A stretch of DNA of 21,056 bases, taken from the NCBI GenBank assembly GCA_964453035.1, contig CAYVOX010000045.1, positions 1-21,056 of the forward strand, given 5' to 3'. Under the pieces are notes generated by a model. It was not told where the DNA came from. It ran no database searches and saw only the letters and a program-made list of their open reading frames with translations. Both the position numbers and the translations under genes were made by a program. Positions 8,320 through 14,975 of the stretch are shown one piece after another. The DNA comes from CAYVOX01 sp964453035 (GTDB lineage: Bacteria; Chloroflexota; Anaerolineae; Anaerolineales; Anaerolineaceae). Positions within the stretch are counted from its first letter, which is position 1. Every line of letters starts with the position of its first letter.

Positions 8320-8799
8320 TTAGTTGTACCGCGATAGGATTTCAGGAATCTGGTCGGGCTGGACGTTGCCAAATACATCATCGTCAATGACCAGGACAGG
8401 CGCCACCCCGCACAACCCCAGACAGCTGACGGTGATGAGGGTCCATTTACCATCGGGGCTGGTCTCTTGGGGTTGGAGGCTAAGTTCTTCCATGAGGCGC
8501 TCAAAGACCTGGCGACCACCTACCACATGGCAGGGCGCGCTTTCGCAGAATTGAACAACATGCCTTCCGCGCGGCTTGGTGGAGAGCATCTGGTAAAAAC
8601 TGGCAACAGAGAAAAGCTGGCTCTTGGGCACTTTGAGGTGGCGGCTGATCTCTTGCAGGGCTTGCCTTGGGAGGTAGCCGAGCGCCCGGTTGACCTCATT
8701 GAGGATGGGAATCAATGATTCAAGGGTGGCGCCGTGAGTGGTTACGGCGGCGGTAACAACTTCGGTAATACTTTTTTCAGTGGTCAGGCTATCGGTCAT
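8320..8799 (-). CDS. NuoE-like [2Fe-2S] subunit, first copy (HoxE/HydC/HndA type)
   Basis: A 159-residue thioredoxin-fold [2Fe-2S] protein that usually pairs with NuoF and carries the N1a-type cluster. All four ligands are visible: C85 and C90 in FCESAPCHVVGG, and C126 and C130 in SCLGLCGVAP. The N-terminal half is the helical NuoE domain with ALGYLPRQAL. The ATG is preceded by a GGAGGAGGA stretch. It lies 11 bases upstream of the first NuoF-like gene and 20 bases after the second, so it probably forms the E-F pair with the former. Confidence 0.93.
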   Translation of the reverse strand: MTDSLTTEKSITEVVTAAVTTHGATLESLIPILNEVNRALGYLPRQALQEISRHLKVPKSQLFSVASFYQMLSTKPRGRHVVQFCESAPCHVVGGRQVFERLMEELSLQPQETSPDGKWTLITVSCLGLCGVAPVLVIDDDVFGNVQPDQIPEILSRYN

Positions 8800-8819
8800 T
8801 CCTCCTCCAGGCTTGTTGC

Positions 8820-10601
8820 TTAGTTAATTGTGATGGCGTTAAAATTACACACCTGCATGCAAATTCCGCAGCGGATGCAGACATCGGGGTCAATGGTGTG
8901 AACCTGGCGGCGTTCGCCGCTGATGGCGTTCACCGGGCAGTTGCGCGCGCAAACGGTGCAGCCGGTGCAAATATCTTTCTGGATCTCGTACCGAATCAGT
9001 GCGCGGCAGACTTTTGCCGGGCAGCGTTTTTCCTTGATGTGTGCTTCATACTCGCTGCGGAAGTGTTTGAGGGTGCTGATGACGGGGGTTGGGGCGCCCT
9101 GTCCCAGGCCGCAGAGGGCGGTTGATTTAATCTGGGTGCAGAGCATTTCCAGGGTTTCGATATCGCCTTCCATACCCTTACCGGCGCAAATCCGTTCAAG
9201 GATTTCCAAAATGCGGCGGGTACCCACCCGGCAGGGCGTGCACTTGCCGCAAGATTCGTCCTGGGTGAATTCCATGAAGAAGCGGGCGATATCCACCATG
9301 CAGGTTTCGTCGTCCATGACCACCAGTCCGCCCGAACCCATCATGGAGCCGGCTGCGGTAAGGGCTTCGTAATCAACCGGTAAATCGAGGTATTCGGCGG
9401 GGAGGCAGCCGCCCATCGGACCGCCAGTCTGGATGGCCTTGAAGCCTTTGTTCTCTTTGATGCCGCCACCGACGTCATAAACAATTTCGCGCAGGGTGAG
9501 ACCAAAGGGAACTTCGATCAGGCCGGTGTGCTTGACATCACCCGCCAGGGCAAAGGTTTTTGTGCCTTTGCTTTTTTCAGTGCCCATCCCGGCGTACCAT
9601 TCAGGACCACGCAGGATAATCTGGGGGACATTGGCGTAGGTTTCGACATTGTTGATGTTGCTGGGCTTGTTCCAGAGGCCCTTAACCGCAGGGAAAGGCG
9701 GGCGGGGGCGGGGTTCTCCGCGCTTGCCTTCGATAGAGCCCATCAGGGCAGTTTCTTCACCGCAGACAAAGGCGCCTGCGCCCATGCGGACTTCCAGGTC
9801 AAAGGAGAAGTCGGTGCCGAGGATGTTCTGGCCGAGGAAGCCCAGCGCGCGGGCTTGCTGGATGGCAATGTTGAGGGTTTTGACCGCAATGGGGTATTCG
9901 GCGCGGCAGTAGATATAGCCCTGCGAAGAACCGATGGCGAAGGCGGCGATAATCATGCCTTCCAACACGGAATGGGGGTCGCCTTCGAGCACGCGGCGGT
10001 TCATGAACGCGCCCGGGTCGCCTTCATCGGCGTTGCAAATCACGTACTTGGGGGTTTCTTTGGAGGCGCGGCAGAACTGCCATTTTTTGGCCGCCGGGAA
10101 GCCGGCGCCGCCTCGTCCGCGCAGGCCTGAGCGGAGGACGATATCAATGACCTGTTCGGGGGTGAGCTCGGTGAGTACTTTTCCCAGGGCCATGTAACCA
10201 TCTTCAGCCAGGTAGTCTTCGATATTTTCGGGATCGATGACACCGCAATTGCGCAGCACATTGCGCACTTCCTTGGCTGTGGGAGCGGAAAGCTCCTCAT
10301 CGGTGAATGCCTGGAGCGGCGCGGTGAATTTGGTGGCGATGCGACCCTTGAGGAAGTGTTCCTCAACCAGGAAGGGGATATCGTCTTCGGTCAGTCCAAC
10401 ATAGTGAACGCCTTCTGGATATACCATCATATCCGGCGCGTCAGTGGTATCGCCGATGCGAGAGGTTTCGAGAACCTGGACTTCTTCGTTGAGGCCCTGT
10501 GAAACCAGTTCGTCCTGCAGTGCGTCGAGCAGGTCATACGCGCCGCGCTTGACGCATTCAGGATCGACAGACACCAAAACATGAGAACGATAGTACTTCA
10601 T
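8820..10601 (-). CDS. NuoF-like flavoprotein with C-terminal 2x[4Fe-4S] domain (HydB/HndC type)
   Basis: A 593-residue flavoprotein of the type found in HydB and HndC of trimeric or tetrameric bifurcating hydrogenases, where the FMN site handles NAD(P)H and a ferredoxin tail links to other redox partners. The N-terminal thioredoxin-like domain (~1-95) has lost its cluster cysteines. FMN and NADH loops are intact (RGRGGAGFPAA, GAGAFVCGEETALMGSIEG). The N3-type cluster site is complete (C451, C454, C457, C497). The tail holds two CxxCxxCxxxC motifs (C545/C548/C551/C555 and C575/C578/C581/C585). It has an AAGG ribosome site. Its likely partners are the [2Fe-2S] protein upstream and a NuoE-like subunit. 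Confidence 0.94.
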   Translation of the reverse strand: MKYYRSHVLVSVDPECVKRGAYDLLDALQDELVSQGLNEEVQVLETSRIGDTTDAPDMMVYPEGVHYVGLTEDDIPFLVEEHFLKGRIATKFTAPLQAFTDEELSAPTAKEVRNVLRNCGVIDPENIEDYLAEDGYMALGKVLTELTPEQVIDIVLRSGLRGRGGAGFPAAKKWQFCRASKETPKYVICNADEGDPGAFMNRRVLEGDPHSVLEGMIIAAFAIGSSQGYIYCRAEYPIAVKTLNIAIQQARALGFLGQNILGTDFSFDLEVRMGAGAFVCGEETALMGSIEGKRGEPRPRPPFPAVKGLWNKPSNINNVETYANVPQIILRGPEWYAGMGTEKSKGTKTFALAGDVKHTGLIEVPFGLTLREIVYDVGGGIKENKGFKAIQTGGPMGGCLPAEYLDLPVDYEALTAAGSMMGSGGLVVMDDETCMVDIARFFMEFTQDESCGKCTPCRVGTRRILEILERICAGKGMEGDIETLEMLCTQIKSTALCGLGQGAPTPVISTLKHFRSEYEAHIKEKRCPAKVCRALIRYEIQKDICTGCTVCARNCPVNAISGERRQVHTIDPDVCIRCGICMQVCNFNAITIN

Positions 10602-10719
10602 AATGTGAGACCTTATCCAAAAAGATGTGAGGTTGTCCTTATGGCTGTGACATGCAGTGCGGGGAAAAGGTTATGAAAAAGCCTTTGCCGCGCCAGGCAG
10701 GTGAGAGGATAGCCCCAGG

Positions 10720-11088
10720 TTAAGCCGGAATGACGTTTTCGCTGACGATTTTGCCTTCGGCGACGTGTTCTTTCATCAGGCGGCGGGCGACTGCGGGGGT
10801 GACTTTGCCGTAGGAAACTTTAGGCTGGTCGCCAATGGTGACCTGAACGATGGGTTCTTTTTCACACTGCCCGATGCAACCAGTCTGGGTGACGACCACG
10901 CCGCTGAGGTTTTCCTTCTCGATATAATCCAGAATGGCTTTCATGGTTTCGCGAGCGCCAGCGGCAATCCCACAGGTGCCCATGCACACCACCACGTGCG
11001 CGTTTCCGGATGCGGTCTTGAGTTTGCGTTTTTCAAGGGCTTCTTCGCGCAGTTTCTTCAAATCATCAAGGCTTTTTACGGTTGGCAT
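10720..11088 (-). CDS. Thioredoxin-like [2Fe-2S] ferredoxin (HndB type)
   Basis: A 122-residue thioredoxin-fold ferredoxin with four cluster cysteines: C35 and C39 in VCMGTCG, and C71 and C75 in GCIGQCE. Such proteins are stand-alone subunits of Hnd-type bifurcating hydrogenases and in other systems are fused to the N-terminus of NuoF. Here both NuoF copies have lost cysteines in the equivalent domain, so this protein may supply that cluster in trans. A strong AAAGGAG ribosome site precedes the ATG. A 118-base gap separates it from the downstream NuoF gene. I see no gene or clear hairpin in that gap. Confidence 0.92.
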   Translation of the reverse strand: MPTVKSLDDLKKLREEALEKRKLKTASGNAHVVVCMGTCGIAAGARETMKAILDYIEKENLSGVVVTQTGCIGQCEKEPIVQVTIGDQPKVSYGKVTPAVARRLMKEHVAEGKIVSENVIPA

Positions 11089-11118
11089 AGATGTTCTCCT
11101 TTATTTTTTGACAATCGC

Positions 11119-11664
11119 TTAGATCAATTTTGTCTCGGCAAAACCTTCTTCAAGGTTCTGGCGTAAATACCCCAGGATTAATGGGTCTGAAAGGGGGACG
11201 CCATTAAGCTCTTGCTTAATGGGTTGGTCATCAAACTCATATTGAGATTTGTTGCTGGTGTAGAGAAAAATCCAGTGGATTTCCGGATAGCCGACCAGGA
11301 GATTGAGGCAGGTGCTGGGGTAATCACCAACGGGCATGCGGTCGATGTGGTTGAGCTGGAATTCGACGGTGACCAGGGTGCCCTTGCCAATTTCCGATTG
11401 GATGGAAAGACCGCCATTGCAGGCTTCGGCGGCGGATTTGAGCAGGGGAAGCCCGAGCCCCACTTTGCGCGTGGTGCGCGAGGTGACGAAGGGGTCGACA
11501 ATGCGCGCTGCGGTTTGAGCATCCATGCCTTTGCCGTCATCCTGGACAAGGAGGCGGAGTCGATCGTTGGCTTCATCGGCAATGACAGCAAGCGTGACGT
11601 TGCGCGCTTTAGCCGCGACGCTATTTTCCGCGATATCCAGGAGATGCAGGGCGAGTTCTTTCAA
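11119..11664 (-). CDS. GHKL-type ATP-binding protein, histidine-kinase-like, no phosphoacceptor domain
   Basis: The 181-residue protein has a GHKL ATPase fold: N-box around E13-N14 (DIAENSVAA), G1 box DDGKGMD (42-48) and G2 box GLGLPLL (69-75). No dimerisation/phosphoacceptor helix with a conserved His precedes it, so it resembles an isolated kinase or anti-sigma-like ATPase. The C-terminal ~60 residues are not recognised. Similar small ATPases accompany NuoE/TrxF/NuoF genes next to [FeFe] hydrogenases in Firmicutes and Thermotogae (from memory). The start is a TTG overlapping the stop of the upstream NuoE-like gene as TTGA, so the two are translationally coupled. The function is unknown; a nucleotide-dependent regulator or assembly factor is an inference. 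Confidence 0.85.
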   Translation of the reverse strand: MKELALHLLDIAENSVAAKARNVTLAVIADEANDRLRLLVQDDGKGMDAQTAARIVDPFVTSRTTRKVGLGLPLLKSAAEACNGGLSIQSEIGKGTLVTVEFQLNHIDRMPVGDYPSTCLNLLVGYPEIHWIFLYTSNKSQYEFDDQPIKQELNGVPLSDPLILGYLRQNLEEGFAETKLI

Positions 11665-12179
11665 TGAGCCTCTTCTGCGGCTTGCAGGGGGCGGATGAGC
11701 TGAGGAAGTTTGTTGGGACGCACCCGGCCGGTGGAATTCTCGTCAATGACGACGACGGGCGCCTGGCTGCACGCGCCAACACAGCGGCAGACTTCCAGCG
11801 TGATGGCTCCGTCCTTGGTGGTCTGCCCGGGTTCAATGCCGAGGATTTGTTTGGCTTTTTCAATCAACTGGGGGGTGCCGCCGACGTAACAGGCAGTTCC
11901 CATGCAGAATTTGATGGTATGTTTTCCGCGGGGGGAGGTGGTGAAGAATGAGTAGAAAGAGACGACGCCGTGTACTGCGCTGATGGGAACCTTGAGATTC
12001 CGGGCAACATAAGCTTGCATCGGCTCAGAGATGAAACCAATGGTGTTTTGAAGCTCATTAAGAACGACCATCGTGGCGCCAGCCAGGTCCTTATTCTTTT
12101 CAAGGATCGCGTCAATCTTTTCCCGATCTGCGGGGATGGCCAGCGGGTCATTCTTTGGGATGTGTTGAACGTGTGCCAT
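11661..12179 (-). CDS. NuoE-like [2Fe-2S] subunit, second copy (HydC/HndA type)
   Basis: A 172-residue NuoE-family protein. The cluster ligands are C92 and C97 in FCMGTACYVGG, and C133 and C137 in CRCVGACSQAP, with an extra C131 beside them. The N-terminal helical domain is present. I chose the ATG at 12179 because GGAG lies five bases upstream. A TTG seven codons earlier has no ribosome site. It opens the HndABC-like segment, after a 160-base gap from the PHP gene. It differs clearly from the copy at 8320-8799 and is the likelier partner of the HydB-type flavoprotein. Confidence 0.93.
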   Translation of the reverse strand: MAHVQHIPKNDPLAIPADREKIDAILEKNKDLAGATMVVLNELQNTIGFISEPMQAYVARNLKVPISAVHGVVSFYSFFTTSPRGKHTIKFCMGTACYVGGTPQLIEKAKQILGIEPGQTTKDGAITLEVCRCVGACSQAPVVVIDENSTGRVRPNKLPQLIRPLQAAEEAH

Positions 12180-12339
12180 CGTTACTCCAAAATATGACAA
12201 TATTAGGTGGATTATGCCTTATACATTGCCTTGAGTTTACTCTGCACCTTCGATATTGGTTACTAACAAATGTCATCATTTTCAGGTGCAGGTTATCCGT
12301 TTGTGAAAGTTGGAACTAATAGGATAAAAAGGGGGTGAA
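12180..12339 (-). promoter_or_regulatory. AT-rich intergenic region with possible internal promoter and dyad
   Basis: This 160-base gap is the longest inside the hydrogenase locus. On the minus strand it contains -10-like hexamers CATAAT (12216-12211) and TATAAG (12223-12218), with only weak -35 matches (3 of 6). A 15-base dyad, TTGGTTACTAACAAA, centred at 12263 pairs in six of seven positions and would lie near -60 relative to a start downstream of CATAAT. This would let the redox genes be expressed separately from the upstream regulators. The evidence is weak. Confidence 0.3.
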
Positions 12340-13089
12340 TTAGGCGCTAAGAGGCAGTAGTTGAATCGTCCTGGCTTCGTGACCCTGAATGGCTTTCCTG
12401 ATTTCGGAGATGGAGGGAGCCTCAATAAAAAATTGGTTGAGCCCCAGAATTTCGTCCAGGCGGTGGGCGTCACCGCTGTGGATGAGGGTGTACCCGGTTA
12501 TTTGAGGGAAGCGTTTGCGGGCTTCTTCTGGCGAGATGTGCGAGGAGATTTCAAGCGCTTCGACGGGGAGATCCTCGGGGACAAAACCGAGAGTTTCGAT
12601 CAGCCCAAAGGCTTTGCGGTTGATGTGAGCGGGAATGAAAAGGCCGCCCAATGCATTGACCTGCTCCCAGGCCTGGACGAGAGATAATGAGGTTGAGGTG
12701 AGGAGCAACTGCTTTTCTTCACGGATGAGTTCGCCTTCCCGGTCAACAACCAGTTGAATACCGAAGTAATCAGGGGCATTTTGCTGTTGGGGCAGGTGAG
12801 CATTAACGAGGCTCTGGAACTGCTGAGATTGCTCGAAGGTGTCAAACAGGCACAAGGCGTGCACCTCCTCGCGGGTTTGCAATTCCATGCCGGCAAGAAT
12901 GTGGAGGCCAGTGCCCTCGGCGGCGGCTTGCACGGCCGGGATGTTGGCAGTGGCGTTATGGTCGGTTATGGCTAAGATTCCAATGTCCTTCTGGAGGGCT
13001 TCCTGGACAATAAGCGGCGGGAGCATTTCAATCTCTGCGCAGGGCGAGAGAACGGTGTGAACATGCAGCTCCGCGCGGTAAAGTTTCAT
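12340..13089 (-). CDS. PHP-domain phosphoesterase-like protein
   Basis: A 249-residue PHP-domain metallo-phosphoesterase. Metal-site motifs run in order: HVH (H9, H11), TDHN (D43, H44), E69 in GMELQ, H78, H155 in PAHINR, and GDAHR (D207, H209). The family includes histidinol phosphatase and 3'-5' nucleoside bisphosphate hydrolysing enzymes, but the substrate here is unknown. I chose the ATG at 13089, since a longer reading would overlap the upstream gene and add an unlikely Ser/Cys-rich leader. No strong ribosome site is seen. PHP genes recur beside HydABC-type hydrogenases, which suggests a role linked to the hydrogenase, perhaps removing a phosphorylated signal. That role is inference. Confidence 0.88.
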   Translation of the reverse strand: MKLYRAELHVHTVLSPCAEIEMLPPLIVQEALQKDIGILAITDHNATANIPAVQAAAEGTGLHILAGMELQTREEVHALCLFDTFEQSQQFQSLVNAHLPQQQNAPDYFGIQLVVDREGELIREEKQLLLTSTSLSLVQAWEQVNALGGLFIPAHINRKAFGLIETLGFVPEDLPVEALEISSHISPEEARKRFPQITGYTLIHSGDAHRLDEILGLNQFFIEAPSISEIRKAIQGHEARTIQLLPLSA

Positions 13090-13102
13090 TTGAGAGAAGG
13101 CG

Positions 13103-13447
13103 TTACTCGCCCTGCACTCCGAGTTGCCACAGTTGCCCGACGACCGAGTAGGATTTGGCGCTGGTGGTGAGTAAAACAATGCCTTCGGCGTTGGCCCGGT
13201 TGATAGTGGCCTGGTCAGGCTCAGCGCCTTCGGTGATGATGACGGCAGCTAAATCCAGGAGGGCAGCGACCGCGATGATATTGAGGTGAGCCTGTAAGGT
13301 GACCCACAATCCCTGGCGAGGCGCTCCCGCCATGACGCAACTGAGCAGGTCGGACGTGTACCCTCCGGTTGGGATAATGTTAGAAAAATCTTTGGGCTCG
13401 GTAATCGGATTGAGATTCAGGGCGGTGATAATTTCTTGAAGGTTCAT
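13103..13447 (-). CDS. DRTGG-domain protein, first of two
   Basis: A 114-residue single-domain protein resembling the DRTGG domain found N-terminal to HPr kinase-like and phosphotransacetylase-like proteins. The diagnostic stretch is GGYTSDLLSCVMAG (28-41), followed by LWVTLQAHLNIIAVAAL. The domain has no known catalytic activity and is thought to be a ligand-binding or regulatory module. Its start overlaps the stop of the CBS/ATPase gene as ATGA, and a GAGGAG ribosome site lies about nine bases upstream. It lies in a compact four-gene regulatory set with a second DRTGG protein. Confidence 0.85.
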   Translation of the reverse strand: MNLQEIITALNLNPITEPKDFSNIIPTGGYTSDLLSCVMAGAPRQGLWVTLQAHLNIIAVAALLDLAAVIITEGAEPDQATINRANAEGIVLLTTSAKSYSVVGQLWQLGVQGE

Positions 13448-14451
13448 GATGTTTCTCCTCGTTGTACCTGGCTGTGACCTTCTCCCATGGATTGGTCAGA
13501 GAGGTAAATTTTTAATCTCAGGCGCGTTCCCTTGCCAACCACTGATTCCAGCTTCATGACGTCCACGCAGCGCGAGATGTTGACGAGCCCCATACCTGCG
13601 CCAAAGCCCAGCTCGCGGATTTCTTCGGTGGCGGTGGAGTATCCCGGTTTCATGGCGAGGTTGACATCAGGAATGCCCGGGCCGTCATCGTAGGCATCGA
13701 TGGAGATTTGGTGCGGCTCAATTTCCACACGGATTATGCCACCATTGGTGGTGTGGATGATGAGGTTAATCTCCGCTTCGTAAACGGCGATTCCGGTGCG
13801 GCGGGCAATTTGAGGGTTGGCGCCAAGGCGCAGGAGGGCGCGTTTGATGTTGCTTGAGGCTGCTCCACCGCGGGTAAAATCGCGCGCCTGGATGTTGTAA
13901 CGCAGAATGAGACTTGAGCGGTCGGATTCGATATCTTCAAAAAGGTGGCTGGCGCGGTAGCGGCGCACCTCTTCGGTTTGGTACTCATGCTGGAGCGCTT
14001 TGAGCAACCCTCGGGTGATATCGCCTTTGGTGAGAACGCCTACCATGCGGCCTTGCTGGTTGACCACCGGAAGCCTGCCGATGCCCCTGGTGACGAAGAG
14101 TTTAAGGGCTTCGACGACCGGGTCGGTTGATTTGACGGTGATGACGTTGGTGGACATATACTTGCTGACCGGGGCATCCATATCAGAAGCCAGCAAGCTG
14201 ACAATTAAGTCCTCCATGCTGATGACCCCTACCAGCTCTCCGCCGGCGTCCAAAACAGGGGCGCCGGATATTCTGGAGGTACGGAAGGAATCGAGAGCAT
14301 TACGCATGCTCATTTCGGGTTGAACGGTCAGTGGTTTGGAGACCATGACCTGTTCGATGCGAATTTCGTAGGAGAGCTCTTCCGCGCGGGTGATATTCTC
14401 GGCAGCCTGGTCACTCAGAACGTTTTTCAAGGGAGGTGGTTGGGTGGTCAT
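13444..14451 (-). CDS. CBS-pair protein fused to a GHKL (RsbW-like) ATPase domain
   Basis: This 335-residue protein has two CBS repeats (~31-90 and ~95-152), which normally bind adenine nucleotides, joined to a GHKL ATPase domain (~200-320). The ATPase shows an N-box with E225, E227 and N229, a G1 box DDGPGIP (255-261) and a glycine-rich lid GFGAGMGL (282-289), in the style of anti-sigma serine kinases. No membrane segment or His-phosphoacceptor domain is visible. The architecture suggests an energy-state sensor controlling a kinase or switch, with the DRTGG and PHP neighbours as candidate partners. The upstream DRTGG gene ends 11 bases before it. The ribosome site is weak. Confidence 0.88.
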   Translation of the reverse strand: MTTQPPPLKNVLSDQAAENITRAEELSYEIRIEQVMVSKPLTVQPEMSMRNALDSFRTSRISGAPVLDAGGELVGVISMEDLIVSLLASDMDAPVSKYMSTNVITVKSTDPVVEALKLFVTRGIGRLPVVNQQGRMVGVLTKGDITRGLLKALQHEYQTEEVRRYRASHLFEDIESDRSSLILRYNIQARDFTRGGAASSNIKRALLRLGANPQIARRTGIAVYEAEINLIIHTTNGGIIRVEIEPHQISIDAYDDGPGIPDVNLAMKPGYSTATEEIRELGFGAGMGLVNISRCVDVMKLESVVGKGTRLRLKIYLSDQSMGEGHSQVQRGETS

Positions 14452-14462
14452 CGGGTTTTAAA

Positions 14463-14840
14463 TTACGGGCAGTCGCATTCTCCGTTAGAAACTGGTTGTT
14501 CGAGGCTTATCAAACCTGCCCGGAACAACCGCCCGCAAACTTCAAACATCCCAAAGGGGGTAGAAATGAGGGGAATATTCTCTTTTGTGGCGAGAGTGAC
14601 GGTTTCTGGGGCGGGTACCTTTCCACGAACCAGAACAATTGCCGCAACATCGGCCATCTGGGCGGTACGAACCACCTGCGGGTTACACAGGCCAGTGAGG
14701 AGCACGGCTTCGGGCTGGATGGATGCCAGAACATCGCTCATTAAATCAGCCCCGCAGCCGCCTTTGACCTCGCGGCCTAATTGGTCGGAGGGGCTAACCA
14801 AAGTGCCGTTGACGAGCTCTAGAATATCTTTCACAATCAT
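14463..14840 (-). CDS. DRTGG-domain protein, second of two, first gene of the operon
   Basis: A 125-residue DRTGG-like protein starting MIVKDILELVNG. The motif stretch is GGCGADLMSDVLAS, followed by a hydrophobic core. The C-terminus carries a CDC pair (ECDCP) that could bind metal or be redox-active, though this is speculative. The start ATG at 14840 has AGGA seven bases upstream. The assembly gap begins 11 bases before the start, so I cannot rule out an upstream extension, but the ribosome site supports this start. It heads the run of minus-strand genes and is distantly similar to the protein at 13103-13447. Confidence 0.82.
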   Translation of the reverse strand: MIVKDILELVNGTLVSPSDQLGREVKGGCGADLMSDVLASIQPEAVLLTGLCNPQVVRTAQMADVAAIVLVRGKVPAPETVTLATKENIPLISTPFGMFEVCGRLFRAGLISLEQPVSNGECDCP

Positions 14841-14851
14841 AGGTACATCCT

Positions 14852-14861
14852 NNNNNNNNNN
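14852..14861. other. Assembly gap (10 Ns)
   Basis: Ten consecutive Ns interrupt the sequence between the hydrogenase operon and hisS. Ten is a common placeholder length, so the true size is unknown. The linkage of the two halves rests on scaffolding. Confidence 0.98.
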
Positions 14862-14862
14862 A

Positions 14863-14890
14863 ATTATACCATGCTTACGCAATCCGTGAA
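14863..14890 (-). promoter_or_regulatory. Probable promoter of the hydrogenase operon
   Basis: On the minus strand, TTCACG (14890-14885, 4 of 6 to the -35 consensus) is followed after 16 bases by a perfect TATAAT (14868-14863), preceded by TGG as an extended -10. It points toward the DRTGG gene that starts at 14840. The predicted transcript start falls inside the N gap. If the gap is short, as the spacing suggests, this is the main promoter of the whole locus. Confidence 0.6.
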
Positions 14891-14945
14891 CGCACTGGGT
14901 TAATTGTACCCGCTTTTTTCGAGTGAACCTCTCAGTAACAGGATG

Positions 14946-14954
14946 TGTTAGAAT
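14946..14954 (+). promoter_or_regulatory. Candidate extended -10 promoter of hisS
   Basis: TGTTAGAAT is an extended -10 (TG, one base, TAGAAT) ending 21 bases before the hisS ATG. No recognisable -35 is found at the right distance. It lies back to back with the hydrogenase promoter. Confidence 0.4.
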
Positions 14955-14975
14955 ACGCGTAGATGGAGTGGAACA

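Noticed and set aside
9528..10130. Plus-strand open frame of 200 codons opposite the second NuoF gene
   Set aside because: Its composition is that of an antisense shadow in GC-rich DNA, and the minus-strand flavoprotein has full motifs.
8820..10601. [FeFe] hydrogenase catalytic subunit or other H-cluster protein in the locus
   Set aside because: No H-cluster cysteine motifs were found. The ferredoxin-type cysteines belong to the NuoF tail and the NuoG-like protein.
12256..12270. Rex (NADH-sensing repressor) operator in the intergenic dyad
   Set aside because: Half-sites resemble TTGTTA/TAACAA, but the spacing is one base instead of the longer spacer of Rex sites.
13090..13179. 30-residue N-terminal extension of the PHP protein
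   Set aside because: It overlaps the end of the DRTGG gene and is unlike PHP proteins, which begin just before the HxH motif.
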